A stretch of 64,000 nucleotides of DNA, taken from NCBI RefSeq assembly GCF_905475465.1, contig NC_062240.1:9749001-9813000 (forward strand), written 5' to 3'. This document shows positions 12,166 to 25,225 of this stretch, piece after piece (the stretch's first letter is position 1; every line of letters begins with the position of its first letter). The DNA comes from Pieris napi. Its lineage: Eukaryota; Arthropoda; Insecta; Lepidoptera; Pieridae. Under the pieces are notes generated by a model. It was given only the letters and a program-made list of their open reading frames with translations, did not search any database and was not told the origin of the DNA. A program made the position numbers and the translations under genes.

Positions 12166-12582
12166 TGATCGTCTATTAACGTTTTAAATTATCAATAAAC
12201 CGCCGATACGTGCCCCATATCCGTGGGATAAATATGATAGGAATATGAAAACTGTACAGTAAGAATATGATTTTAAATTAACTGCTTATTAGCGATGTTG
12301 TTATTTAAGACTACATTGCTATTATTTTATTACAAGGAGAAATATATTGATTACGATTGTATCTAGTGATTTACAAACGTATCTAGTGATAATCGATAAT
12401 TAAGGCGTAAAGAGAGTTAGGTATACAACCAATATATTTAATATATTTAGACCATAAAAGTATACCGAGCGGGAATGTAACAATGAATTCTTTGAATCAC
12501 CAAATCGTGACTGCTAGTCGAAAAACTAGTCGGATTTGTCAAATACAGTCCTTTGATTATATTACTTTACTAGTAAGTAGTA

Positions 12583-12838
12583 TTTTTTTTATGGCTCTGG
12601 CATGATTTGTGCATTAGCCAGCGTCAAGTATAGGATTTTTTAGAATTCGTGCTTGTCTTTAGAAATTCGACCGTGTCCTCCATGTACGGTTTAGGCACTC
12701 GCCCGGTACCGCACAACCCTCCCAAAGGCCGAGAACAAATTTAAATTAAATTAAAACTTGCCCTCGAACCGGGAATCGAACCCGGTACCCCTCACCTAGC
12801 TGCTGCCACTTAATAAGACCGCTAGGCTATGAGGCCCC
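12583..12838 (-). repeat. tRNA-derived SINE (family S1) with intact target duplication
   Basis: On the minus strand it reads GGGGCCTCATAGCCTAGCGG (A-box), GGTTCGATTCCCGGTTCG (B-box), a conserved body (gaggacacggtcgaatttct) and a poly-A tail. An 11-bp direct repeat AAGTAGTATTT flanks it (12575-12585 and 12842-12852), the mark of L1-type target-primed insertion. Further copies at 18720 and 20909. Confidence 0.85.
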
Positions 12839-12852
12839 TAAAAGTAGTATTT

Positions 12853-13580
12853 GAAAATGTCTGTAACATTTTTTTTGAATAGCGCCATCTGTTTTCTTCT
12901 GGATAAAATACAATAACAAACGTTTTGTTAAGTTCAATCGATAATAATATGTTAGGAGCCGACGTAAATATTACTTTATTTATTTCAAAGATGGCGGCAC
13001 AATTTAACTAAAATAATTATTTTTCATTTTTTTTACAAATAGCTATGATGTATATATATTATGTGGGTTAAATTAAATAAATAAGTAAGTAAGTTGTTTA
13101 ATTTAAATTGTCATTGTCAGTACAAACATGTGTTAGGTAACTTTGTCACTCTCCGTTTATTCCCGATAGCTAAAATGTTAATGAAGGATGTTTTAAATTT
13201 GATTTATTAAGTTTAATCGTGTAACAGTAAATTAAGTCATTTATTTTTTTAACATTCATAGGTAAACAATATCTAAACCTATATGAATAAATTATATTTG
13301 GTTCTGTTTGATTTTAACTAGAAGAATATAACAGGTACATTATAGAATCACTCCACTTCTAGGATTGAGCCTATCAGCCTGGCATTTACATTCGACACAA
13401 TAAGAACATGTCTTTCCAATCCCATTATAGCAATCATAATTATATTTAGAACTCGTACATAGACTCGAGTCACAGAGCCTTAGCACAAAAGTTTAACATT
13501 TCCAGAAAATACTTTTTGAATTTGGCAATGTTAGCTTGAGCGTGAGTCCCTCACCCCTTAGTGTCTATGAATCACGGATT
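12853..13580. other. No gene recognised
   Basis: AT-rich with a short TAAA/TAAG simple repeat near 13075-13095. No supported gene. Confidence 0.4.
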
Positions 13581-13584
13581 GTGC

Positions 13585-13700
13585 ACGATTGGGTTTTCTT
13601 AATATGTACGTGTTCACTGGCTCATACGGCGAAGGAAAACATTGTGAGGAAATCGACTTATGACCAAAAATCAGTTCAGGCACACAAAAATTAAACAACT
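13585..13700 (+). repeat. SINE body fragment (family S2)
   Basis: 'ggcgaaggaaaacattgtgaggaaatcg' and 'tcaggcacacaaaaatt..cta..ttcctg' align with the body of S2 copies. The tRNA-like head is missing. Confidence 0.4.
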
Positions 13701-14099
13701 ACTTTCCTGTTGAAAAAAATGATCAAGAAACAAATACAGCCACTGCTTTTTTGTTTTATTCTTATCCAATACGTATTCTTAACGATAATTAAGTTATCTT
13801 TGGTATCCTATATGAATACGGATATCGATATACCAAATATAATAATTAAATCCTTAGATCTTATTCTACAAACTACGAGATTGCGAATTTAACAGATGCA
13901 AGAAACGCGTAGTTAGCATCCAACAAAGGTTTAAGTTTGTCTTCTATAACTTTCAAAGGAGCTGGGATCCTCTTTGCAAATCCAAAACTTCACAAGGTCA
14001 CATTTCAATAACAGACCGCGCAAGGTTGGTGGCTGTGGGGTCTTGGGAATCCGGGCATTGTGTTTAGGGTTCAAAAGGGTGCCACTGTTTGTTAGTTGC

Positions 14100-14580
14100 T
14101 TTTGGACCCTGAATCACTTCGAATTGACATCAGCCTCTGCTTAAGAGTGCCCATATGTACTCCACATAAGTGTCCCCGTGGCTTTGAAGCCTCGGACACC
14201 ATGGCCTAGTTTACCAAAAGAGTGCAGGTCGTTTTTCTCGCCACGCCGCGCTGAACGATATTATGTGCCGCTTTGTTGCCTCCGTCAATGTTCCAGCAAT
14301 TTAACTTAATAACATAATTATGTTATTAAGTTACACATATAAGAGTCTTTCCTCCAACTTCGTTTTTGATCCTTTTGGAGTAGAGTCTCTTGGGCCGTAA
14401 CGTTCAAGTGCACAGGCGCTTGTTAAAGATGTAAGTTAGCACCAGGTAGATAATACCGGTGACTCTAGAGCTGGTGCTTTCCTGGCTCAACGAATAAGTA
14501 TCGAATAAGGAAATGCTGCCAGCGTTAAAGATACATAGGTACACTGCCACAGGGACCAAACTTTTTAAATTTGTTGTAAT
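14100..14580 (+). pseudogene. Decayed retroelement ORF, C-terminal end
   Basis: In broken frames the plus strand reads GHHGL..KSAGRFSRHAALNDI (about 14195-14270) and GDSRAGAFLAQRIS..GNAASV (about 14458-14525). These resemble the C-terminal region following reverse transcriptase in a class of animal retroelement ORFs. Frameshifts and stops (for example after QRISIE) show it is dead. The second block has a better-preserved minus-strand relative at 40740-40960. A 32-bp palindrome interrupts the two blocks. Family assignment rests on remembered protein style and needs a database check. Confidence 0.5.
14302..14333. repeat. Perfect 32-bp palindrome without loop
   Basis: TAACTTAATAACATAA is followed directly by its exact reverse complement, within the decayed retroelement. 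Confidence 0.9.
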
Positions 14581-14841
14581 TTTCTTTTTAATAATTTTTA
14601 ATTATTTTTAGTACTTATTTCCTTGTAGGTTTAGAAAATTGTAAATACTGTTTACTCGATTGTAATATTTATTAAAATATAATATGTTTAAAATATGTGA
14701 AATAATTCAGGTTTAAAGCAGCACGAATACAGCGTTTCGCATACATTGATGTAGGTTATAAAAATTATATTACATTTAGAAATCTATAATGCAACCAAGA
14801 TGAGAAGCGATAATAATCGATAATAAATAAAATAGGTAACA

Positions 14842-14857
14842 TTTATTAAATTTTATT
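14842..14857 (-). terminator. Polyadenylation signals for the lectin gene
   Basis: Two AATAAA hexamers on the minus strand (14842-14847 and 14852-14857) lie about 160-175 bases downstream of the lectin stop codon. Confidence 0.5.
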
Positions 14858-15015
14858 TTATATACAAATAAAAATTCCCTTATGTAAACTTATCTTAAAT
14901 TTAAATTTAATTTCTTATTCTACTCTGTACAATTGTACGTCAGGCAGTGAAGAACATGGCGGTGCGAATAAATATGGACATAATGGGGGAATAGATATGA
15001 GAATTTTCTATGGAA

Positions 15016-18000
15016 TTACAGGCGGAGGCCCTTGTTTGTGCTGGCTACATAGTTGAGTAGTTCTTCAGAATCTTCGCAGACGACAGGTTTCTCGTGGTAG
15101 CAGGCGACGTCGTGCCAGGCGATACCGTCATTGTATACGTTGTTGAGAATACTTAAGCAAGACTCTGTGGTTCCGTTGATATCGTACTCGGCGTTGTCAG
15201 GTTGACGTTGCTTCTTGTGACCAGTCTGCGACCACGGGTTGTAGCCCCAGCCGTTTGCAATCTGTGGAACGATTTTTATTGATCACTTCACATAAAGATT
15301 TACAAATTATAGTTGTGATGTCGTTTTTTAATAAACGCCACAATTTTATAAGCTTAGATAAGATAATATATTATAACATATGTAATAGTTTGGGTAAAAA
15401 GTAAAAAAGAGTGGCGGAGAGTTTATTGCCAGTTCATCTCTTCCGTTCAACGCTCTCGATTTGAGAACTGGCAGTAAATGTAAAATTAGAAGCATTTAAT
15501 GTATATTTCTTTTTTGACGTTCATTATACATTGTGTTACCTATATGAATAAATGATTTTTGACTTTTGACTTTGACTTTGTTTAGGAGGTGAGAACTAGC
15601 TTTTTTTAAAGAATATGAGATACAATATTGTTCGAGTGAATTTATTTAAGTTGAAATCTCATCACATATTATTTAAATGCTTCTTTCATTTTTATTTTGC
15701 AATGACAGGTAATTCTACAATTCAGCTTACCTGGTTGGTGGGTGAAATCCTCTCCCTGTTGGCGGACCAGAACCAACCTAAGACGTTCTTAGGTTCCAGG
15801 TCGCGACGAGATTCACAACCCTTGAAGTCGCACAGGCGGCCAGACGTCCAGATGTAAGGAACATCATCTGTAATTTAAATATTATATTAAAAAAACAGGG
15901 GTTTCCGGAATAGACTTATTTGGATAAAGACTATTCCACCATTGTAAGTTCTACATAATTGTATTGATGCATAAAAAATCCGTTTATAATTTTGACATTG
16001 TTGCTACAAAGCCGGAGTTACAATAACTTCCAATAGCGAAAAAAATAATAGCATTACGATGCCATGCTTTTGTATGAATTTTCAATACAGTTTTGTAATA
16101 TTTGTAGACTTGGACGGTAAAAAAACGCTACGATGTTCTGAACCCTATCGCTATAGTTGGTACTTTGCAACGCGGTTATATTTTTATATGCGCGTACCAT
16201 ATTAAGTGTGACTTTAAAATTACATACATTTACAAAAATATTTTTTTAGTTTAAATTATTTAAGGGTTGTAAATGTAAGAAATTCTAGTGGAAGGAGTGA
16301 TATCTCTCGACTATACTAGAAATAATTTTGTACTTTAATTTTAATTTATTGAGTACAAGGATTGAATTACGAAAAAAATATGAACGTCTTTTGATTAATC
16401 TATTAATTATGTATGCACACGTAATGTGTACCTCTATTTACTCACTGTATTTAAAATAACTCTTGCTTTGGAGATGGTTTTGAAATCGACATTCCTTGAA
16501 CGTGTTAGGCAAACAGCCAAATATTGCAATTTGGAACGTTAACTGTCAATAATGTTTTTGTGGTTATATCGAAAAGATTTGTAGGCGCAATTTAAAAAAA
16601 AAAAAGTTAAATCAGTTTTTTTATAATCATATTCAACATACTTTGTAAATATAGATAACTAAATTAGGTGGTACAAGTAATTCTAATAAAAACGTTTTTG
16701 TTGCTTATACTTTTAAAAACGTATAAGTAACAAATGCGGAAAATTTTTACGAGACTAAATTTGAGTCACGCATTTTGGAAAGTACTACATATAAACTAGA
16801 AAGGGTTAGAAAATGTTAAATAAATTTCCCGGTAATGATGACTAAAAACTTAAAAAAGGACTTAATATACAAAATACGTTTTGCCCATTAAATGTTATCA
16901 CGCAAATGTTTAATGTAAAAATGTTAAATAGAAATGTCTTTACGTACTTTGTTGGATGAGTTTGAAGATTAGATTATTTTCCTCCTGGGTTTCCATGGAG
17001 ACGAGGTCCATACAATATTCGCGGCAAATGTTCCTGCCGTCCAGCCAGTCGACTTTCCTGTTTGCAAGCTCGGGCACATGACCACTGTAGAAGTAATTGT
17101 GGCCGCGGTAGTTGAACTCTTTCGGCCCTGAGGAAGAACATAATGTTGTATTACCATAAAACAATACATTATTAATACACTGGCAGTTTTACAACTTATA
17201 TAACCTGTAACTGTTCCTACTCATAAAACTGAATTCTATCACTCCTCCTTTACTGTGCAAAGTATCCTGCTATGGAATTCCTTACCTATTGATATCAGAC
17301 GAGACGACAATTTATAGTTTTTTTATAGAAAGCGCAGTGTAGCTTTTTTGATTTGACTTGTGTAATGCCGCCAAAACACGAAATAGAAATCCTCAAATTT
17401 CAACAACACAAACGTTCAATTGTTTTTGTTTAAAATAGGAAAAGTTATGTTAAAACGGATTTTAGAACAGGTTTTGATATCAACTTTTTGCATAATGAGA
17501 TTAAAATTATTCTAATGAGTGTTAATGAATATTAACACTATTTCTTGTTTTTGATCAAGGCCAAGATTAGTTTAGAAATATATTTTAAGAACAAAACTCT
17601 CAGCCACACTCTTAAATTAAGAGTATTTTATACTCATTCACGCATACTTAAGATCTTACATGACTTTTGTATGATTAGATATAATACTAAAACTATTTTT
17701 TCTTCAAAAAAAAAAAATTATAAAGATGCATCTAGTTACAACAGGGACTACTCCTACTAAAGTTTCATTATTATTATTGTTATTAAAAGAATATCCACAT
17801 TATGCAATTACAGACACGTTAGTTACGTCAAATACTTGATTAAGCTTGGGACTACATATGTTTTTGTTCATTAACGAATACCTCACAGGAGTTAGACATT
17901 GCAAAGACCTTTTGGTATTTCCATTTTAATTGGCTGCAGTATGTATCCCTTTAGGAGTGATGTACTGTAACAGTTGGTACAAGGCGATAGTATAAGCATT

Positions 18001-21000
18001 TTCAAATTTGGAATACTAAAATGCGAGTAAAGTGTTAGCAACTAAACTCCACAGATTTATGAATGATTAGTTGCTTAGTATGTAAAGCGGCAAACCATAG
18101 TTCACATGTGGTAACATTAAAAACTATTGTTTTCAAGAAACGCGCGAAATGACAAGCATTCTGACCTTTTGAGTAAGAGTGAGTCGTGTACTTAAGTAGG
18201 TTACTAATTATAATAATTGTAAAACAATGTTGTAATGGACATTATAGATTCATAAGATGTTATCGTTCGCACTTTTAAATGCAGTGATGTTACGTAATTT
18301 GACCTCAAGTAGAATTACTAATTCTAAAGATACTGTTGCGTTGACGGGTCATGTACCCATTGACCGAGCCAATCATGGTCATGACATTGAGATTAATATT
18401 TGCTAAAAGAGGAACTTTTACATAAGCCGACCTTTCCGTATTTCGTAATACTGTCTGGACGTCGCGTTTTAAGTATTGGAATTTCATTGCCTTATAATAA
18501 TAATCATAAGAGAGCAAGAAGCTGAATTTAGGCGATACCTACCGCATATCTGAAATAATTTCATTGTAATTACAGCTTCTATTTTATTTTATTACAAACT
18601 CAATGATTTAGAATGAGTTATTGATGATTGCGAGTATTAAATACATGGATTTCTAGTTGTTCGAAATACAAATTATATGTCAATTTTATAAAAAGATGTC
18701 TGAATTAAAACAAGAAGAAGGGGGGCCTCATAGCCTAGCGGTCTTATTAAGTGGCAGCTAATAAGGGTACTGGGTTCGATTCCCGGTTCGAGGGCAGGTT
18801 TTAATTTAATTTAAATTTGTTCTCGGCCTTTGGGAGGGTTGTGCGGTACCGGGCGAGTGCCTAAACCGTACCTGGAGGACACGGTCGAATTTCTAAAGAC
18901 AAGCACGAATTATAAAAAAATATACCACAAATCGTGCCAGAGCCATAAAAAAAAAACAAAAAAAAACAAGAAAAATCGACCTTCAAATATTATCTGTCCC
19001 AGACACCTAATCAAAAAAAACAGCCTTGCGAGTAGTACTTTAACAGAGTTAAGACCCACTCTGTGCTTAATAATTCCGCGCCTTCTTTTGTTTTTTATAA
19101 AACTTTACTCGTTATGGTTCTATAGATAAGCTAAACTATTAATTATTGTCATTTATCGTGTGTGCCATCTTTGATCGAGGTAGAAGCCTCTGTCACGCGG
19201 TGCCAACAACCAACTGGGCCAAGGATTTTCTGCCGGATGTTCTTTTAACAATCAAACTGAGATGGCGTCAAATTTTATTCAAATATCCAAAGGTGAAATG
19301 TTAAAAATTGTATTCTATTTGATTTTATTTACGCCTAAATTGATATACGCAACTTGATATTACGACGCAGTATCACGCCTTCACAATTTTTAATGACATA
19401 TTTTATGGTACATTTTTATTGTTGATTTCGCATTACATGACAACTTGGAAGTTCATAAATTATGTTTTAAAACGTGTTTATTTGCGTCGGATAACAAAAC
19501 TCTCTCTTTTAAATTCAGTCTAAATACATTCGCACAAATAATGAGTTGGTTCTTTAATTATATATACACATGTTCAGGCAAAAGAGTATACTGTTTTTCT
19601 ATACCGCGTCTTCATAATTACAGTATATAATTTTTTCTCATGTCTAACCAGCCAGCACATTGAATAGTAATGAAGGAGGTTAGGTATTCACAAATTTACA
19701 ACTATTTATAAGCACTGAGATGGCTAGTTCAAAAGATATATCAAAATAAAAAAAATTCTTATTAGGATTGCAAAAATATCGATAATGAGGTGCTATTTGA
19801 TTGTAAGCGACGATTGTTAGACCTTGCGCAGCGACAGACAGATGTGTGAACCGTGATTGTGTGGAACACAATAGTGTACAGTCTCATGATTCTGTCAGCA
19901 TTGTTTCGTTTAGGGTAAAGCTAGATTGGACATTGGCTACATTTTTATTTCGAAACATGTTTGTATTGAATTAACTTGCGAATTTAGTTGTGGTTCTACT
20001 TTTAAAGTTTACATGATGGATTATGATGACGCTTTCTACGGATGTTTTGGCCATATCTGAAATTTTAAATTTAAGTGATGTTTATAAGAAATGTTTCAAG
20101 TACAGATCTGTATAAATTAAAAACTTTTTCACCATTTTGAAATAATTTAAAGTTGGAACCAAATACACCATTTCATATCTTTTTTTATGGCAGGCACTCA
20201 TATCCGCACACGGACACCCATTTTAGTGGCTGCGGCCTTTAAGGGGAATATGGTATCTTTTTAAACAATTGGAGGTTGTTGTCCTAAGGGTATACCTCCA
20301 CCGGGAATCTAGTCTTTTCCACAGTTCGCTAATTGCCTCGTTTTAAATAAAGTACTAATCTGTCTCTTTTCATTACAGCGTAATCGCAATTTAGCAGAAT
20401 GAGACGAAATAATAATTAAGTTAAACAAATGACAGATTTGGTTTTATGAATAAGGGTTAGTGTTTCCGTTTGTATGACGTACTTTCGTAAGAGGTCGGGT
20501 CTGGATCACCTTAATATATTTCCAAATTTTGCTTCCCTATACTACTATATTTCTATCGATCGTTACTATGTCTTGATATTATTAAAATACCCCATAACAT
20601 TTAATTTTATTAGCAATACCAATAAGCAATAGTTCGTGTATGTTATTTACATCATTAAAATATCAATAGTACGTAATGATAGATGCCTCTCAGTTATTTT
20701 GAAATTCGTATTGTATTGATGATTTACAACCTTTACGAAATATACCATCGATATTTACAATAATTAAATCGAAGGTCGGAATGTTTCACATTGTAATAAA
20801 TATCACAGAGTATATTGGAATTTCACATGTTACTGGCCAGTTAGGAAATCAAAACCATAGAGCAATAAATAAGAAACCAAAACCGTAAACGAGGCTAAAG
20901 AGCAATACTAGCGGTCTTATTAAGTGGCAGCTAGGTGAGGGGTACCGGGTTCGATTCCCGGTTCGAGGGCAAGTTTTAATTTAATTTAAAATTTGTTCTC

Positions 21001-23626
21001 AGCCTTTGGGAGGGTTGTGCGGTACCAGGCGAGTGCCTAAACCGTACATGGAGGATATGGTCGAATTTCTAAGGCAAAAAGCACGAATTATATAAATCTT
21101 ATAGGCCATCAAAAAAAAAAAGCAATACTTTTTATACGGCACTATTGAAATTATATTTACTTTTGTTTAGAATAATCTATAAAAGTTTAATTTTTTCAGA
21201 CAATAATTGTAACTAAGATATGTTAGTACCTACATCTACTCATTTTTAAACAAACTTATATTGTACATGGAACTCGAAAAAGCAAAAGTAAGTTCAAAGA
21301 ACATTTTACCTGATCTTATAGTGGCTGTTAAAAACGTGTCGCTAAAAAAATTATTAGTTTAATAAAGTTACTGTTACAGAGTACAAATGCTTAAAGTATG
21401 GATATAGTGAATATTAATCATAGTAAATAAGAAAAATGCAGTGGAATAAAAAAATCAGTGTTGGTCGTAGGTTCGATTCCCGGCTGTGCACTAATGGACT
21501 TATTGTCTATGTGCACGTTTAATATTCGCTCGAACGGTGAAGGAAAACATCGTGTTGAAACCGGCATGTCTTAGACCCAAAAAAGTCGACGGCGTGTGTC
21601 ATGCACAGGAGGCTAAACACTTACTTGCCTATTAGATTGACAAATGATCATGGAACAGATACAGAAATCTGAAGAAATAATATGAATGAAAAATATTTGT
21701 ACATATCTAATATATAAAATTCTCGTGTCACAGTTTTCGTTGCCATACTCCTCCGAAACGGCTTGACCGATTTTGATGAAATTTTTTGTGCTTATCCGGT
21801 ATATATGAGAATCGGCCAACATCTATTTTTCATCCCCCTAAATATTAGGGGTAGTCCACCCCTAAATTTTATTTTTTAGACAAAAACATACAACCCCTAA
21901 TTTTCACCCCTCTACGATCAACCCCTATTTTTATTATACATAAATGATATACATGGCAAAACGACGTTTGCCCGGTCAGCTAGTTTTCCTATATTTGTTT
22001 GTTTTCATTTTATATCAAACATGTCATAATAACATATCATAAAACTAGCCTATTCTTTAGTTTTAATTGATTGTAGAAAGCTGAGTTCCTTACGTGTACA
22101 CAATAGTAATTTGTTATGGTTTATGACAAAACGTAAATTTCTACGTTTCCAGTAAATACTCTTAGTACTTTCTACTTGCTAAGTTCATTGTACCTTATTT
22201 CCCATTCTAGAAGTTTGTTTTATATGGTAAATAATTTTGCTTTTGAATTAACATGTTTAACCTATTTTCGTAACTATCCATGTATGGGACTCACATATTT
22301 CTGCTTCTGTGTCATTGATAATCTAGTTAGTGATTATGCCATTCTATCAAGCCCAAACAAAAATTGGTTTAGCGGTGTTGTTGTTGGAACTCAAAAAATG
22401 GTTAAGACGGCGGTGATAAGTAAACACGGCAAAGCTAAGAATTTAATTGTTTTAGTTTACTTCAGTGAAAACCTAATAAAATCAACATAAAGAAATGTGA
22501 AATTTGTTTGTATTTTTGAATATTAAGATGCATTATACAATAATGTATTTTTTTAACTTTGGTATCTATAATAATAAAGCGTAAATATTCTTACTTAAGC
22601 ACATGAACTGCTGAAGAAGTTTGTGTTTATGGATTAGACATTAGAAAATAATACCCGACTACTAATTATAGGTATACATATATACAATCACATAATATTA
22701 ACATTAAGACTGTTTGAACTTATTGTTTGTTGTCCCGAAAAATAACTTCGATTTTCAGTTTTTTTTATAGAACAGAGGGCAAACGGGCAGGACACCTAAT
22801 GTTAAGTGACACCGCCACCCACGGACACTCTAAATGCCAGATGGATCGCGAGTCTATTGCCGGCCTTTTTATAAGTCTCTGGAATAACGAAGTTACACGG
22901 CGTTTCATTACACTGTTATCATCATTATTATATTACACAACACTATGTATATAACGATCACATAACAAAAATAATGATTTTATTAATATGCATAATAAAA
23001 ATATCGTACACAACACTACGAAGGTAATAGACAAGACACAGAATACGAGAATATTTAAAATTAGATCACCATAGACAACCTTAACATTTACAAACCGGTT
23101 ACTTTATGACATAATTTCACTCTCGTTAAATTATGTAATTTAACATTTAACAGCTGATTGATATGATTTATTGTAAGCGTATTTTTATTAAGTATTTTTG
23201 CCGAAAGGGTATTTTATTTATAGCATAATATGCTAAGCTCACTATAAGTAGCACGACTAAACTTATTATGGGCCTTAAACAAAATTACCTAAGAGCAAGC
23301 GTGCCCTGTATAGGGTTTGACATTACCATACTAGATCATAATATTGTGATAGACATATTTCCAAAATCTTTAAAAATATTTCTTATCTCCCTTGTAATTA
23401 TTTTTTTAAATATTTATATAACTCAATCGGGACTAACGGAAAACCCTGTTGAATTGATCTTTTTATTTTCAAATGTTCATACTTTTTAAAATTCACAAGG
23501 TAATCGGTTTTACTTACTATTGGCACACTTCTGAGGGTTTGGCAGAGAGAGGAAACGGCCGGGTTTCTGGGCTGCAGCCAAAGCCGCTAACGCTGCGGCA
23601 CACGCCACAACTAACCACGCCTGCAT
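15016..23626 (-). CDS. Secreted C-type lectin
   Basis: Four coding exons join in phase: 23626-23518, 17127-16948, 15867-15731, 15261-15016, giving about 223 residues. Exon 1 encodes a signal peptide (MQAWLVV then an Ala/Leu-rich core to about residue 19) and its ATG abuts a good acceptor (gattttcag), so a 5' UTR exon must exist upstream. The rest is one C-type lectin domain: YCxDLVSME, the GWFWSANRE region, a QPD calcium/sugar-site motif (the EPN/QPD position), WHD in place of the usual WND, and closing cysteines in VACYHEKPVVCE. In the family QPD usually favours galactose-type ligands. It is likely secreted into haemolymph or matrix as a recognition protein; the specific role is unknown. All introns are GT-AG; the two largest are about 6.4 kb and (5' UTR) 9.7 kb. 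Confidence 0.92.
15403..15582 (+). repeat. LINE-type 3' tail (family L) in lectin intron
   Basis: Copy of the tail at 6715 ('gagtggcggagagtttattgccagttc' to 'tatgaataaatgattt'), ending in TTTTGAC/TTTGAC simple repeats. It lies in the last lectin intron, opposite to the gene. Confidence 0.65.
18720..18965 (+). repeat. tRNA-derived SINE (family S1)
   Basis: Begins GGGGGCCTCATAGCCTAGCGG, with B-box GGTTCGATTCCCGG, the S1 body and a poly-A tail. AAAACAAGAA flanks both sides (about 18708 and 18964), a likely target duplication. The 99-codon frame at 18830 is read from this SINE. Confidence 0.85.
20183..20255 (+). repeat. Short interspersed repeat fragment (family R)
   Basis: 'ttttttatggcaggcactc..cggacacccattttagtggctgcggcc' resembles the repeat at 22745 and, inverted, at 25150. 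Confidence 0.35.
20909..21121 (+). repeat. tRNA-derived SINE (family S1), 5'-truncated
   Basis: Starts at TAGCGGTCTTATTAAG, lacking the first bases of the tRNA-like head. It retains B-box, body and poly-A. GCAATACT flanks it (20902-20909 and 21122-21129) as target duplication. Confidence 0.85.
21453..21689 (+). repeat. tRNA-derived SINE (family S2), internally deleted
   Basis: Reads CAGTGTTGG directly into TCGTAGGTTCGATTCCCGG, so the stretch between A- and B-boxes is lost. Body and tail match the copy at 27178. Confidence 0.7.
21709..21985 (+). mobile_element. Non-autonomous Helitron
   Basis: 5' end TCTAATATATAAAATTCTCG preceded by A; 3' end ACGTTTGCCCGGTCAGCTAG followed by T. That is the A|TC…CTRR|T arrangement of Helitrons. 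Includes the 'cgaaacggcttgaccgattttgatgaa' wording shared with 5729-6050. About 277 bp, non-coding. Confidence 0.7.
22745..22890 (+). repeat. Short interspersed repeat (family R)
   Basis: 'gagggcaaacgggcaggacacctaatgttaagtgacaccgccacccacggacac' through 'attgccggcctttttataag' is a wording I associate with lepidopteran genomes. Related fragments at 20183, 23985 (plus) and 25150 (minus). Confidence 0.5.
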
Positions 23627-25149
23627 CTGAAAATCAAAAACAAAGTTAAATTAAATAAATAAACGCTAGTTTGTATGTAAAATGTTAAATTAATTTAAAA
23701 TTACACTATTATTGCATTCAAGAGAATTGTGTTAATAACCTCAAATGTTTTGGCTCTTTAGTTTTTGGGTCTTTTTATATAATAGGGGTGCCAACAACCG
23801 CCCATAGATCCATGGGTGCGATGCCAGCATTTAGGCTTTCAGTAGAGACTTTCTTCTGGACAGCGATCACCTTAGAGACTCGTTTGGGTCTAAATACTCT
23901 TAGTATTACTCTTATTCAACGCCTTTGTGTCTAAAAGGCTAATACATTGACTGAAAATGTTGAGATCGGATACTGCGCAATAATATTTTTTATGGAACAT
24001 TTTACCTAATGTTAAGTGCCCATAGACGAGAGTGGGTTGCCGGCTTTATGATAATAAGTAACCTCTTTTCTTGGTTATTATAATTGTTTTCTATTGATAA
24101 GCATAGATAACTGATCATTAACAATGTTCGAGAATGAATGAAAGCAGAATTAAAAGGTCAATGCAGTGGCAGTGAAGAGGATTTAAAAACAATCAAGAAT
24201 TACTATACATATATATATAAATATTGGGACATTATTTAGTTTGTATGTCCTAATTTCTATGCACACATTTCAAGTTGCATCTAATAGTATGAAATAATAT
24301 TGAAATATATTCTAAACATTGCTAAGGCATTATTGATAGTTGAACAACAATAATATTTGCCAAAGAAATTAACGGTTAAAGGTCAAGATCGAATCTACGT
24401 AGAATATATACTTGGTCACGCGGTAACACTCCATGTCTTTTAGTTTGTATGGGACAGTTTTATTAACACTTTAAAACTATGTATGTATGTATTATGAAAA
24501 AGACTTCTTAACATGAGTTATAATAAAAGGAGCATCAATAAGAGATATATCTCAAATTGCTTAAATAAATCGTTGCAGCAATTTCGCTAATTATAATTTG
24601 TATTTCATTGTATATAATATACTGTTTTTATTGATGTATCCTTCTTGAATAATAAATAGAATCATTGATTTTTTTCAAGAAACATTTTCTGTGCCTACTA
24701 ACTGGAAATGATATTTGTTAAATATTAATTTTATTAGTACATACACCTAATAACGTCAAAAGAATTAAGTCGCTTTTTGCTTAGACTTGTGCAGTGTGCA
24801 CACTTGCAAGCTATACGCCACGTGTTTTAAACCTTTCGCGTAGAAATAATGAACAAACTTTAATCAGATAAGAGTGTATATTTTAAATCTGTCTTTCATT
24901 CACAAAAGACAATATCATTTAATAGATAACAAACACGAAATTAAACAGTAAAAACATGAACAATAGATGAAGATAACATTTTAAGTCTATGGGTAGGTAT
25001 GTTACTTAAAGATACAATTACGTAAAGGTTTTATAATATGAGTCGATTATAAATATAAATATATGAGCTACCGCCATTACCGGTTTTCTTTTATATTTTC
25101 CACGTTTTTAAGTTTTTCTTTACAGTATTATTTTATATATAATAGGTAA

Positions 25150-25225
25150 TTCAGGCCGGCACTTGCGAGCATTTCGGGAAATGTGAGTGTCTATGGGCCG
25201 CTGCCCGTTTGGCCTATAATAATTG
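25150..25225 (-). repeat. Short interspersed repeat fragment (family R)
   Basis: 'ggccggcacttgcgagcatttcgggaaatgtgagtgtctatgggccgctgcccgtttggcc' is the inverted form of the 22745 repeat's GC-rich part. Confidence 0.4.

Larger units (their letters stand above)
17128..23517 (-). other. Large lectin intron
   Basis: This interval lies between lectin coding exons. It holds two S1 SINEs, one S2 SINE, a Helitron and fragments of a common short repeat (20183-20255, 22745-22890). The short frames here (for example 18305-18517 minus, 22176-22490 plus) show no conserved motif. Confidence 0.7.

Noticed and set aside
18830..19129. 99-codon plus-strand ORF
   Set aside because: Its first part is SINE S1 body and poly-A (Lys run); not a gene.
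20909..20960. tRNA-like A/B boxes in this and the other SINEs
   Set aside because: They belong to SINE heads repeated in the window and cannot fold as complete tRNAs, so I did not call tRNA genes.
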